Shown: one piece after another, positions 7,806 through 16,054 of the stretch | Numbering within the stretch: position 1 is the first letter of the stretch | Layout of the letters: each line of letters begins with the position of its first letter | Source of the DNA: Martelella sp. AD-3 | GTDB taxonomy: Bacteria > Pseudomonadota > Alphaproteobacteria > Rhizobiales > Rhizobiaceae | DNA length: 64,000 nucleotides | Assembly: GCF_001578105.1 (NCBI RefSeq) | Contig: NZ_CP014275.1 | Location: 1,364,001-1,428,000 of the forward strand | Direction of reading: 5' to 3' | Translations under genes and position numbers: made by a program | Notes under the pieces: model-generated | What the model was told of the DNA's origin: nothing | Databases searched by the model: none | The model's input: only the letters and a program-made list of their open reading frames with translations

Positions 7806-8357
7806 ATGACACGCTGGAACCCTGAAGCGCTTGATCAAATGGCGAAGATGTATCGCGGTGGCGACACGCTTGCCGTGATTGCTGCTGCCTTTGATGTCTC
7901 GCGTGCTGTGATCGCCGGTCTTGTCTCGCGCAATCCTGAAGTCTTTCCCAAAGAAGAGAGGGAGAAGCAACGACAGCTGCAGAAGGCTGCCGACGCGGCG
8001 GCAAAGGCTGCAAAGTCAACACAGAGCGAGGCATCAAAACGACGCGGGGTCAGTGCGCCAACACATCAAGCTGGATACCTGTCGGAAGAAGATGAGGAAC
8101 GCGCCATTGCAGCCCGGATCGAAAAACGGCTGCGTGCGGCCAAACGCGCCTTCGACACCCGACACATGCAGCTTGCCGGATCAAAGACTGTCCCGTTCAT
8201 CGACTGCGGCGAATTCCAGTGCCGTCTGGTCATCAGCGGAAGCGAGGACGCCCTTGGTCCGGATGCACCATGTTGCGGAAGACCGGTGGCAGAGGGCTCC
8301 GCCTACTGCCCGCAGCACCTGAAACTGATGTACCGGACACCGGGGAGGGCGGCATGA
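7806..8357 (+). CDS. GcrA-like cell-cycle regulator (phage-encoded)
   Basis: Predicted 183-aa protein with GGAGAGG upstream of the ATG at 7806. The N-terminus (WNPEALDQMAKMYRGGDTL, AAAFDVSRAVIAGLVSR) matches the GcrA helix-turn-helix arrangement. The C-terminus has the GcrA-type cysteine/histidine end (CGEFQCRLV, PCCGRPVAEGSAYCPQH). A charged linker separates them. GcrA is an alphaproteobacterial sigma70-binding factor that acts at promoters carrying CcrM-type adenine methylation. A phage copy could redirect host transcription. It overlaps the methyltransferase-like gene that follows. Confidence 0.72.
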   Translation: MTRWNPEALDQMAKMYRGGDTLAVIAAAFDVSRAVIAGLVSRNPEVFPKEEREKQRQLQKAADAAAKAAKSTQSEASKRRGVSAPTHQAGYLSEEDEERAIAARIEKRLRAAKRAFDTRHMQLAGSKTVPFIDCGEFQCRLVISGSEDALGPDAPCCGRPVAEGSAYCPQHLKLMYRTPGRAA

Positions 8358-9133
8358 GCGTGATGGCGAAGGCTGACAGCTCCAGAGCAGCAAATGCCGT
8401 GATCGAAGCATATCATCCGATGCGGATCCTGATCGGCTGCGAGACATCCGGCGTGGTGCGCCGTGCCTTTGCAGCCCGCGGCCATGATGTCTGGTCATGC
8501 GACCTTCTTCCGGCCGAAGACGGCAGCAACCGGCATATCGTTTGCGATATCCGGGATATCCTTGATGACGGCTGGGACCTTCTGGCGGTCATGCATCCAC
8601 CCTGTACGCGGCTTTGCAACAGCGGCGTGCGCTGGCTTTGCGGACCACCGACCAATCCGCCAAACGAGGCAAGGGCAGACGAACGACGGGCGTGGCCGGT
8701 TCTTTCGACAGAAGAGCGACGCGCCATCATGTGGCGGCTGCTGGATGAAGGGGCCGATCTGTTCGCAGCGTGCTGGAATGCAAAGATCGAACGGGTTGCT
8801 GTTGAGAACCCGGTCATGCACCGGCACGCCAAAGCCCGTATTGCCGGCTATGCGCCACCGGCCCAGACGGTCCAGCCCTGGTGGTTCGGGGACAGGGCCT
8901 TCAAAGCGACCTCACTCTATCTGCGTGGCCTGCCGACGCTGTCTCCGACAAACAGGCTGACACCGCCAAGGCCGGGAACGGATGATCACAGGCGCTGGTC
9001 GATCGTGCACCGCGCGCCACCCGGGACAGATCGCTGGCGCCTGCGCTCGAGGACATATCCGGGCCTTGCCGATGCCATGGCAGAGCAATGGGGCAGGCAT
9101 GCCGCCAAAGCCATGCAGGGGGGTTCCGCATGA
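8354..9133 (+). CDS. C5-cytosine methyltransferase-like protein
   Basis: Predicted 259-aa protein whose ATG overlaps the stop of the GcrA-like gene. A motif-I-like stretch (ILIGCETSGVVRRAFAARGH), a catalytic-type PPC motif (residues 82-84, in HPPCTRLCNSG) and an ENP motif (RVAVENPVMHRH) match the order of motifs I, IV and VI in C5-cytosine methyltransferases. The target-recognition region is short, so it may be a compact phage enzyme, a noncanonical base modifier or a relative without methylating activity. The role could be protection of phage DNA or marking of phage promoters. Confidence 0.68.
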   Translation: MSVMAKADSSRAANAVIEAYHPMRILIGCETSGVVRRAFAARGHDVWSCDLLPAEDGSNRHIVCDIRDILDDGWDLLAVMHPPCTRLCNSGVRWLCGPPTNPPNEARADERRAWPVLSTEERRAIMWRLLDEGADLFAACWNAKIERVAVENPVMHRHAKARIAGYAPPAQTVQPWWFGDRAFKATSLYLRGLPTLSPTNRLTPPRPGTDDHRRWSIVHRAPPGTDRWRLRSRTYPGLADAMAEQWGRHAAKAMQGGSA

Positions 9134-9912
9134 CCCGCCTGCCATCACAAACAGCACCAGCGCAAGCCGACGCCCAACATATCCGCCACTTCGAACGCAC
9201 CGGCATTGCCAGTGGCAGCGGCAGGATCACGGCACTGCGCATTGTCTGCGGCTGCTGCGAGGCAGCGGGCTATGTGCCGGCCACGGCAGCGCTGAGGCAG
9301 GGAGAGCCGGAGGCGGCCATTGCAGCCTTTGGCGCCCATGGCTGGCTGGTCGGTGCGACACCGGCCGAAGACCGCTGCCCGGCCTGCAGCCGCAGATCCT
9401 CTTCAGACAGGAAACAGACGACGAAAGGAGCCGGCACCATGGCGGCAGGACCGCGCAAGACAACTGCAAAGGCAAAAGTGGCCGGGGCAAAGGCGACGGC
9501 GATCACGGCCTCACCAACGGTATCCGAGGCACCCGGCATCCAGGCAGACCTCCCACCGCAGATGGGCCGGGATGATCGCCGGATCATCATGGAGAAGCTT
9601 GATGATGTCTATGGCGACAATGCCTATGGCGGATCATGGACGGATACGACGGTTGCCCGCGACCTCAATGTCCCCCGGGCATGGGTGAGCGAGGTGCGTG
9701 AAGCCTTCTTCGGGCCTGAGGGCAGCAATCCGCTGCTTGATCGCTATGGGGAAGAGAAGGAAGCGTTCGAGCGTCTTCATGCCGGCTTCATGGCCGCCCG
9801 CAAGAGCCATTGCGAAGAGCATGAGCGGCTTTTGAAGATGGCGATGGACATCTCGAAGAAGGCCGACGAGATCAATCGTCTCGGCAAGCGGGTCGAACGG
9901 GAACTCGGCTGA
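9130..9912 (+). CDS. Phage protein with N-terminal Cys cluster
   Basis: The ATG at 9130 overlaps the previous stop and is preferred over a more upstream start inside the methyltransferase-like gene. The 260-aa product has a CGCC motif near residue 39 and DRCPACS about 40 residues later, enough for one zinc site. A basic Ala/Lys-rich linker follows, then a C-terminal domain with a possible helix-turn-helix (TTVARDLNVPRAWVSEVRE) and a coiled-coil tail. It may bind DNA. No named family is recognised. Confidence 0.55.
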   Translation: MTRLPSQTAPAQADAQHIRHFERTGIASGSGRITALRIVCGCCEAAGYVPATAALRQGEPEAAIAAFGAHGWLVGATPAEDRCPACSRRSSSDRKQTTKGAGTMAAGPRKTTAKAKVAGAKATAITASPTVSEAPGIQADLPPQMGRDDRRIIMEKLDDVYGDNAYGGSWTDTTVARDLNVPRAWVSEVREAFFGPEGSNPLLDRYGEEKEAFERLHAGFMAARKSHCEEHERLLKMAMDISKKADEINRLGKRVERELG

Positions 9913-10969
9913 TGTCTGAGGTTGCCGCACTCATAGCCGATATGGTGCGTGCCGGGGTCGATGCCGATCTGATCGGACGGACGGCTCAGGCACTGGCCGA
10001 GCGCGAGCCTGTGTTTGTACAGGCCGGCGACGATGCCGGTGTGTCTGCAGAAGGCCATGGCGGTCGCTCGCAGGCTGCCATCCGGCAGGCGCGCTATCGG
10101 GCACGGCGTGCGGCAGCCGACGGGGCAGGGCATAACGCAGGCGTAACGCGTTACGCTTCGCGTTACGGTGCGGCAGAAACAGACGATGGAGCCGCAGGTC
10201 CCGGAATTGCGGGCGATAGCGCCGAAAAAGCGACTGATGGAGAGACCTTTGACCGTAACGCGGCGTTACGCTGCGTTACGGGTGACGTAACGCGTTACGG
10301 TGATGGGCAAAAAGAGAACACCCCCCACACCCCCCAAGAGAAAAATTCCCCCTTAAAGAAAAGGCCCCTAAAGGGGCCCAAAAGAAAATTCCCCCCGAAG
10401 CGGCGGACAAGGGGCTGTTCGAGGCAGAACCTGAGGCTGATCGTTTCGAAAGACCGGACGATGCAGCGCAGGTAGAAGCTTTCGAAGCATCCGGAGCAGA
10501 TGGATCATCAGCAGAACCGGCAGGCCCCGAGCGCAAACGCCGCTCTCGCCGTCATGGCGGTGATATCACCGGCCTGACAGCCGAGTTCGACACCCATGTC
10601 TGGCCGCTCTACCCGCAGAAGGTCGCCCGCAAGACGGCAGCAAAGGCTTGGGCCTCTGCACGCCAGCGCGCCAACTTCGATACGATCATGGACGGACTGA
10701 AGCGCTACGTCGCCAAACGCGATGACAGGCCGTGGTGCAATCTTTCGACATGGCTCAATCAGGACCGCTGGAACGACACACCGGCAGCAGCGCCAGCCAG
10801 AGCGCCGCCGCCATCCTCTGGCAGGCAATCACGCTCCGAACAGATCCGGGACCACAACAGGCGGGTCAGCGAAGCCCTCCATAAGCGCATGAGGCAGGAC
10901 AATGGCAACGCAACTGCAGACATCATCGACATCGACAGATCAGATTGGACGGTTGAAGGCAGCGCTTGA
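9912..10969 (+). CDS. O-like phage replication initiation protein, needs -1 frameshift
   Basis: The frame starting at 9912 (MSEVAALIADMVRAGVDADL) reads well to about residue 145, then becomes basic and junk-like and stops at 10475. The -1 frame is open from 10304 to 10969 and continues as a conserved-looking C-terminus (HVWPLYPQKVARKTAAKAW, then DRPWCNLSTWLNQDRW) typical of phage replication proteins in this position. A product of about 350 aa therefore needs a shift between 10304 and 10472. A candidate recoding site lies at 10355-10378. The middle of the gene carries a cluster of CGTWACG repeats. A sequencing error in the long C-runs or a true mutation are the alternatives. Confidence 0.6.
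10142..10299. repeat. Iteron cluster, candidate phage replication origin
   Basis: Eight copies of the 7-mer CGTAACG or its complement CGTTACG lie at 10142, 10149, 10161, 10254, 10264, 10274, 10286 and 10293. Two adjacent pairs form the palindrome CGTAACGCGTTACG. They are inside the O-like gene, the same place as the lambda origin iterons, and also encode repeated VTRY-type residues. Confidence 0.65.
10355..10378 (+). other. Candidate -1 ribosomal frameshift signal
   Basis: In the initial frame the codons TTA AAG give an A_AAG slippery tetramer (10355-10358). Four bases later a perfect 6-bp GC stem, GGCCCC (10363-10368) with GGGGCC (10373-10378), closes a TAAA loop. Slippage by -1 leads into the frame encoding the conserved C-terminus. 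The layout resembles recoding sites of IS3-family elements; the spacer is on the short side. Confidence 0.45.
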
Positions 10970-11396
10970 ACCGGCTGCCAGCCATCAGTCAGACCTGATG
11001 CTGACAAAGCTGATCGAACGCGGCTTCGTGGTTCCTGACAGCATCGACCCGGATATGGCGCCGGAACTCTATGCCGAAGTGCTCTGCGGCAAGCCGATTG
11101 CCGCCATGCGCCGTGTATTCGAGAACCTCAGGCTTGGACGCTATGAGCGCTATCGCTCCTTCCTGCCCAAACCGGCAGAGCTTTCCGCCCTGATCGATGA
11201 GGCCGCCCGTCATGACCGGGAGATGCTGGTGCTGGAGCGGGAACGGCAGAAGGCCATGGAAGAGCGCAGGCAGCTCACCAGACAGATGAGCGAGGAGGAA
11301 CGCGAACGCCGCCGGGAGAAGGTGGCGGCCGTCAGGGCGATGCTGGCCAATGCAGCTGCAGCCCGTATGGTGAAGGAGGACGCTGATGAGCGCTGA
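10902..11396 (+). CDS. Phage protein of unknown function, coiled-coil C-terminus
   Basis: Predicted 164-aa protein overlapping the end of the O-like gene by 68 bases in another frame. The N-terminal half looks globular (ELYAEVLCGKPIAAMRRVFE), and the C-terminal half is a long charged helix (REMLVLERERQKAMEERRQ). Its place directly after the replication gene is that of helicase loaders such as lambda P, but I see no motif that proves this. Confidence 0.55.
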   Translation: MATQLQTSSTSTDQIGRLKAALEPAASHQSDLMLTKLIERGFVVPDSIDPDMAPELYAEVLCGKPIAAMRRVFENLRLGRYERYRSFLPKPAELSALIDEAARHDREMLVLERERQKAMEERRQLTRQMSEEERERRREKVAAVRAMLANAAAARMVKEDADER

Positions 11397-12138
11397 GAGC
11401 GATACGACAAGCCGGAAGACCGTCAGAAAGGCTTTCCTCAAATTCTATCGGCAATGGCCAACCTTCGGTGATGACAGTGATGAACGTGCCTTTGCCGAAT
11501 GGCAGGCACTGCATCACGGTGAACGTGAAGCCGCTGCAAGCCTGCTGCCGGCCTTTCTCAGCTTCTCGGCCATGAAAGGACAGACGGTGAAGTTTGCCGC
11601 CAGCACCTATTTGAAGGAAAAGCGCTGGAAGGATGTGCCGGACGGTATCGATACGGCCGTAGGCCCTTCCATTGCCGCCACCTTCGGCAAGGCATGGATG
11701 GCGGAACGCTTCATCCGTCTGGCTGAACCCTGTGCCCGGCTTCCACCGCTGACCCGCTTCCAGGAAAGCCAGATTGCCGGCGGCAGGGCAGACCGCAAGG
11801 CGCTCTGGCGCGAGCGCATGCAGAAGATGGGCTGGCCTGACGTCAATGCCATGCATGAACAGGCCGTCCGCTATCCTGGACGCGGTGTCCGGGTCTCCCC
11901 GCAAACCGTGCTTTTGGGCGCAGACTTCGAACAGGTGAGGGTGGAAGGCAATCTCTGGCGGGCATGGGAGGCGGAACATCATGCCCATGGCTATCCATGG
12001 CTTCCGGATACGGGACGTGTGGAATGGGTCTACTTCCCGCCCATCCCTGCTGATGAAGACGGACCGAAGGCAGCGCTTGCGGCCTTCTTCGACAGGCTGA
12101 AACGGATCGGACGGACAAGCGGGGCGGCAGCACAATGA
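11386..12138 (+). CDS. Phage protein of unknown function
   Basis: Predicted 250-aa protein, overlapping the gene before by 11 bases and the NusG-like gene after by 4. It starts with a basic segment (RKTVRKAFLKFYRQWPTF) and has a middle part (STYLKEKRWKDVP) seen in proteins of phage replication modules. No catalytic motif is visible. It probably belongs to replication or host takeover by position. Confidence 0.55.
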   Translation: MSAESDTTSRKTVRKAFLKFYRQWPTFGDDSDERAFAEWQALHHGEREAAASLLPAFLSFSAMKGQTVKFAASTYLKEKRWKDVPDGIDTAVGPSIAATFGKAWMAERFIRLAEPCARLPPLTRFQESQIAGGRADRKALWRERMQKMGWPDVNAMHEQAVRYPGRGVRVSPQTVLLGADFEQVRVEGNLWRAWEAEHHAHGYPWLPDTGRVEWVYFPPIPADEDGPKAALAAFFDRLKRIGRTSGAAAQ

Positions 12139-12776
12139 CACGGGATATGACGAGCCTTGAGGCAGAACTCGGCAAGAATAGCCTTCGGCGTCTGGACCGG
12201 GATGCAGCACTCAGACGCATGCGCCTTGATGAGCAGCATGCACTGACGGAAACTCATGAACAGGCGACATGGTATGTGGCAGCGGTTCATCCGGGCCATG
12301 AGCAGCAGGTGGAGACGGTCCTGAAGGACATTGGTGCTGAGGCGCTTGTGCCAATGCGCAAGGGCAAGCAGAGGCGCAGGCGAGGGCGGATGCTGCCGGT
12401 GAGAGACGAGGTGCTGATGACCGGCTATGTGCTTGTCCGCTTTGTCAGCACGGCCCGGGCGCTCAGAGGCCTCCTCAGGCTTGATTATGTCATCGCCATA
12501 CTCGGGGGCTGGGAGACGCCGTATCCTGTCGCAGACGACAAGGTGGCTCAGATCATGCGCAAGGCTGACAATGGCGACTTCGACTATGAGCGTCACAGCG
12601 ATGTCGAAGTCGTAGCCGGCGACCGGGTGATGATCGGCGAGGGGATCTTCGAGGGACAGGTCGGCACGGTGGTTACGGCCAACAGCAAGGGCAAGGGTGA
12701 TGTCGTGGTCGAGGTTGATCTGTTCGGCCGGCTGACGCCGATGGTCGTGCCGCTTGCCGTGATCGCCAAGGTGTGA
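12135..12776 (+). CDS. NusG paralogue, probable phage antitermination factor
   Basis: Predicted 213-aa protein. After a charged lead of about 40 residues the NGN domain begins at ATWYVAAVHPGHEQQVETVL and continues through LVPMRKGK and EVLMTGYVLVRF. The KOW domain follows (VVAGDRVMIGEGIFEGQVG). NusG-family factors bind RNA polymerase and suppress pausing; specialised copies such as RfaH and LoaP control long operons. It is the last gene of the early operon, 82 bases before a strong terminator, with two terminator-like hairpins in the operon leader. It is not the housekeeping nusG, which would lie beside secE and rplK. Confidence 0.8.
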   Translation: MTRDMTSLEAELGKNSLRRLDRDAALRRMRLDEQHALTETHEQATWYVAAVHPGHEQQVETVLKDIGAEALVPMRKGKQRRRRGRMLPVRDEVLMTGYVLVRFVSTARALRGLLRLDYVIAILGGWETPYPVADDKVAQIMRKADNGDFDYERHSDVEVVAGDRVMIGEGIFEGQVGTVVTANSKGKGDVVVEVDLFGRLTPMVVPLAVIAKV

Positions 12777-12858
12777 ACCAACACCCCTGCCGATCGAAGA
12801 TGATCCATCAGGATCTCGGCACGATCGCAGCGTATCAGCGGGACGGGTGGACTGGCGG

Positions 12859-12889
12859 GAGCGGGTTGCTTCGGTGACCCGCTCTTTTT
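12859..12889 (+). terminator. Strong rho-independent terminator ending the early operon
   Basis: GAGCGGGT (12859-12866) and ACCCGCTC (12877-12884) form an 8-bp stem followed by five T. It marks the last recognisable prophage position; no late gene follows. Confidence 0.85.
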
Positions 12890-13001
12890 CGTTAGGGCAG
12901 GGGGCAAGCGGTCCGCGGGTCCTCTGATGTTCGTTTGTCAAGTTTCTTGCACACTGATCCGTTTGACGGGGCAGGTGCCCCGCCGTGTTGGAAGTTTATG
13001 C

Positions 13002-13201
13002 GACGCGTATTGCAGGGGGCAGAGCAGATAAGACGACGGTAGATCACACTCTGATACGCGGGTTGGTTACCGCAGGACCGATGATCCGTCTTGGGCTCGC
13101 CTGCTGTCTTCCTGCGGACGTCGGCCAACTCTGCGAGAGTGGCCGGTCACTAAGGACCCTCGAGGGTTCCCTGGATTGCTCTGCCCCCAGTAATACGCGT
13201 C
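13002..13201. repeat. 200-bp element with 25-bp terminal inverted repeats
   Basis: The left arm starts GACGCGTATTGC (13002) and ends GGGGGCAGAGCA (13026). The right arm (13177-13201) is its reverse complement with 3 mismatches in 25. The 150 bases between hold no gene. It could be a miniature inverted-repeat transposable element or a remnant of a larger transposon. It lies 48 bases from the end of the IS110 transposase gene, outside the usual IS110 structure. Confidence 0.6.
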
Positions 13202-13249
13202 ATTGATGATGAACTGAACTTTCCCCTTTCTCTGCTCTCAATCCCATCG

Positions 13250-14368
13250 TCAGGCGGCGGGCGACGCCGGATGAACATGGCGTGCGATGGCCCAGATAAA
13301 GGCAGCCATCTCTCTGGCTATTGCTGTGGTTACAACAGTCTGCACTTTTCCGCGTGAACTCAGGCGCCGGTATCTGGCACACAGTCTGATCTGTGCTTTC
13401 CAAGCGATGTCTCTGACAGGTTTGGGAAGTGCCTCCAGTCTGCCTGAGTGTTCTGATCCGACAGCCGCATGGCATCGGTAGGCCCATGCACCTTCAATCA
13501 AGACGCGTCGGGCCTCTTTTGAACCTGCCTTGGTGATTCCGCCCCTTCTGGTGCTGCCTCCACTGGAATACTCTGATGGCACGAGACCGAGATAGCTCAT
13601 GAACTGCCGCGGCGTATCGAAGCGGTTTATATCGCCGGTCTCTGCGACGATGGTGACGGCTGAGATGAGCCTCACGCCACGCATGGCCTGGATCGCTTGC
13701 ACGACTGGCCCCAGTGACCACTCTGGGATTAACATCTTTATCTGTGTTTCGAGCCGGGAAAGCCTCTTGTCGGCATCATCGACAGCGTCGACGTATTCCT
13801 GCAGGACAATCTGATGTGCAGGATGTCCAAATCGGAGCGTTGACAACCATCGCCGATGTTTCTTCGTCCAGTTTAGCCCCGATCTGTAGATGCGGCCGTG
13901 CCGCAAAAGGAAACCGGCAAGCTGTTGTCGGGCCCGACGCCGATTCTCCATCGCCGACGTGCGGGCCCGCACCAGGTCGCGGATCGCTTCATGTCCTTCA
14001 TCGGGAACCCAGACTGCGGTGAGCTCATCGGCGCGATGCAGGCGTGCCAGCAGGACGGCATCTCTGCGGTCTGTCTTAACCCGGTCTCCAGGGCGCGCCG
14101 GTGTCAGAGATGGCGCAACGACGATGCAATCCTGACGGAGATCTGTCAGTTGCCTGTGAAGGACATAGCCGCAGGGACCGGCCTCGTAGCAGAAGCGGAG
14201 TATGGCTTCATGCTTCCCGAGCTTGGCGACCAGACGTCGAACGGCTTCGTGTGAGTTCCTAATCTCTCCGAGATAACGCACTTCACCGCCACGTATGCCT
14301 TCCGCCACAGCGACAGCGATTGTCTCTTTGTGGACGTCAAGCCCGACAAATAATGTATCCTCTCCCAT
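13250..14368 (-). CDS. IS110-family transposase
   Basis: DEDD-type recombinase of 372 aa starting MGEDTLFVGLDVHKE; the frame runs on upstream, but this start fits the family. The N-terminal RuvC-like domain shows the first Asp in GLDVHKE, the Glu in YEAGPCGY and the Asp residues in VKTDRRDAVLL. The C-terminal transposase_20 domain has the conserved block AVTIVAETGDINRF and the serine region SEYSSGGSTRRGG. It appears complete. IS110 elements lack long terminal repeats, so exact ends are not called. Confidence 0.9.
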   Translation of the reverse strand: MGEDTLFVGLDVHKETIAVAVAEGIRGGEVRYLGEIRNSHEAVRRLVAKLGKHEAILRFCYEAGPCGYVLHRQLTDLRQDCIVVAPSLTPARPGDRVKTDRRDAVLLARLHRADELTAVWVPDEGHEAIRDLVRARTSAMENRRRARQQLAGFLLRHGRIYRSGLNWTKKHRRWLSTLRFGHPAHQIVLQEYVDAVDDADKRLSRLETQIKMLIPEWSLGPVVQAIQAMRGVRLISAVTIVAETGDINRFDTPRQFMSYLGLVPSEYSSGGSTRRGGITKAGSKEARRVLIEGAWAYRCHAAVGSEHSGRLEALPKPVRDIAWKAQIRLCARYRRLSSRGKVQTVVTTAIAREMAAFIWAIARHVHPASPAA

Positions 14369-14540
14369 GGTCCGTCTCCTCGTGTATGGGGCTCTGCTCC
14401 GTCGATGCGGGGCAATCCCCGACATAACACGACGGGGGCGGGCTGCCCCCCGAAACGAACATTGGGTCCTTCCCACGGCCCCTTGCCCTGCGGGTATTTG
14501 GCACCGCGCGGGTTGCCCAGTCTGAGACTAAATTGAAAGC
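14369..14540 (-). other. Upstream noncoding end of IS110, possible bridge RNA region
   Basis: IS110 elements carry a structured noncoding (bridge) RNA in a noncoding end, usually upstream of the transposase in this group. This GC-rich stretch has a hairpin from GGGGGCGGGC and GCCCCCC around 14425-14450. Its identity is inferred from position only. From about 14540 to 14701 I see nothing recognisable. Confidence 0.35.
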
Positions 14541-14701
14541 CTAAAGTCAGGGCTAAACTAAAGTCGATACAGGGTTGTCGTGAAACTTATCGACGGCCTT
14601 GAACGGTACTTTGCGACGTTGTTGATGACCATTCGTGCCGGCGGCCACCTACTCCTGAGTAGATGAGTATGCCGGAGCGATAGACCATTCCAATGAACAG
14701 G

Positions 14702-15820
14702 TTAGTTTGCCCTTGCGGCGATATGGCGCTGCGCATGGCCGAATGCCTTTCCCTCTTCATCGAATAAGTAGATTTTGCCGGAATCCATTCCGACATTCAA
14801 CTCGTCGTCAGCCTGCAGATCGATGCTTCCTTGGGTTACGATCACGACCGCGTCTTCACCGCCACGCGAGTGAAGTTGCGTCGATCCACCCAGGTTCTCC
14901 GTGATGTCGAGTTTGAGGCGTAGCAGCGGGGCTTCATTGTCCAGCACAAGGTGTTCAGGGCGAAGCCCGATGGTGACAATGTCTCCCTGGCGGATTTTTG
15001 CCGTGGCATCAGTTGCCAAGGATAGGCACCCATCGGAAAATGAGGGGTGCGCCAACAAGAGTACGCCTTGGCTCACGCGCTCCGCGGTCGCCTTGATAAA
15101 GTTCATTTTCGGAGAACCGATGAAGCCGGCGACGAAGGTGTTGACGGGTGTATCATAAAGTTCCGTCGGTGTTCCCACTTGCTCGACCAGCCCGGATCGG
15201 AGCACGACAATCCGGTCGGCAAGTGTCATTGCTTCCACCTGATCGTGCGTGACATAGACCATGGTCGCCCCAAGTTTACGGTGCAGACGAGCAATTTCGA
15301 CCCGCATTTGGGTGCGTAGTTCTGCGTCGAGGTTTGAGAGCGGTTCGTCAAACAGGAATATTTTCGGATTTCGCACGATGGCACGGCCGATCGCCACGCG
15401 TTGTCGCTGACCGCCAGAAAGTGCTCGCGGCTTACGATCCAACAATTGCTCGATCTGCAATATGCCTGCGGCCTCTTCGACGCTGCGCCTGATTTCGCTT
15501 TCCGGTAACTTGGCCATCCTGAGACCGAATGCCATGTTTTCGAACACGTTCATGTGCGGGTAGAGCGCATAGGACTGAAACACCATGGATATGGCTCGGC
15601 GCGCTGGTTCTTCGAAGGTGACATCCCTGCCGTCGATCGTCAGGCGCCCGCCATTCACTTGCTCAAGTCCAGCGATCATTCTCAGTAATGTAGACTTCCC
15701 GCAGCCTGATGGACCGACGAAGACCACGAACTCACCTTTCTCCGCGGAGAAGCCGACTCCCTTTATGACCTCCAGTTCTCCGAACGTCTTCTTTACGTTT
15801 TCGATTTGCAGAAATGACAT
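14702..15820 (-). CDS. Sugar-type ABC transporter ATPase (UgpC/MalK family)
   Basis: ATPase of 372 aa for a CUT1-type importer. It has Walker A ([11 protein letters not shown], near residue 36), signature [14 protein letters not shown], Walker [16 protein letters not shown], and the H-loop [14 protein letters not shown], followed by the TOBE regulatory tail with the MalK/UgpC-type GLRPEHLVL. It is transcribed away from the matching binding protein, oxidoreductase and permeases at 16055-21351, and the 234-base divergent gap carries shared operator-like sites. The substrate is not evident. Confidence 0.9.
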   Translation of the reverse strand: MSFLQIENVKKTFGELEVIKGVGFSAEKGEFVVFVGPSGCGKSTLLRMIAGLEQVNGGRLTIDGRDVTFEEPARRAISMVFQSYALYPHMNVFENMAFGLRMAKLPESEIRRSVEEAAGILQIEQLLDRKPRALSGGQRQRVAIGRAIVRNPKIFLFDEPLSNLDAELRTQMRVEIARLHRKLGATMVYVTHDQVEAMTLADRIVVLRSGLVEQVGTPTELYDTPVNTFVAGFIGSPKMNFIKATAERVSQGVLLLAHPSFSDGCLSLATDATAKIRQGDIVTIGLRPEHLVLDNEAPLLRLKLDITENLGGSTQLHSRGGEDAVVIVTQGSIDLQADDELNVGMDSGKIYLFDEEGKAFGHAQRHIAARAN

Positions 15821-15969
15821 TACCGATTGACCTCCTGATTCGTTGCGGCACGTTCTAAATTCGCCGGTATAGTGAATAATGACGTGCTGTCGCGAAGCTC
15901 GCCGCTACGGTCCATAAACCGCGGTGACCTGAATTTTCCCGAATTCACGCTCATCCCTCTTGCAATGCT

Positions 15970-16011
15970 CAACATGATATGACTAACATGTCAATCAAAG
16001 GTTAGCATGTT
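15970..16011. promoter_or_regulatory. Operator-like sites of the sugar ABC locus
   Basis: The sequences CAACATGATA (15970), TAACATGT (15984-15991) and TTAGCATGTT (16002-16011) repeat the core AACATG or its complement in the divergent promoter region. The same core occurs as the perfect palindrome TAACATGTTA before the GntR gene at the other end of the locus. Confidence 0.5.
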
Positions 16012-16054
16012 GTCGGGTTCTGTCAAAGCCTGACCTTTTCAAAGGGAGGAAAAT

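Larger units (their letters stand above)
2462..12889. mobile_element. Lambdoid prophage remnant (early region only)
   Basis: The tract begins beside the 3' end of tRNA-Leu and runs through an integrase, a leftward operon, a CI-type repressor with flanking operators, and a rightward early operon of nine closely packed or overlapping genes, ending at a strong terminator. Every rightward gene abuts or overlaps the next, as in phage early operons. No packaging, head, tail or lysis gene is present. A 200-bp inverted-repeat element and an IS110 gene follow the terminator. I see no second copy of the tRNA-Leu end, so the right attachment site is missing or lies outside the window. Confidence 0.85.

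Noticed and set aside
10136..10310. CRISPR-like repeat array
   Set aside because: The repeats are 7-mers in both orientations at irregular spacing inside a coding sequence. There are no spacers of constant length and no cas genes.
10902..11396. Gene product as lambda-P-like helicase loader
   Set aside because: Only the position supports this. No AAA+ or DnaC-type motif is visible, so it is left as unknown.
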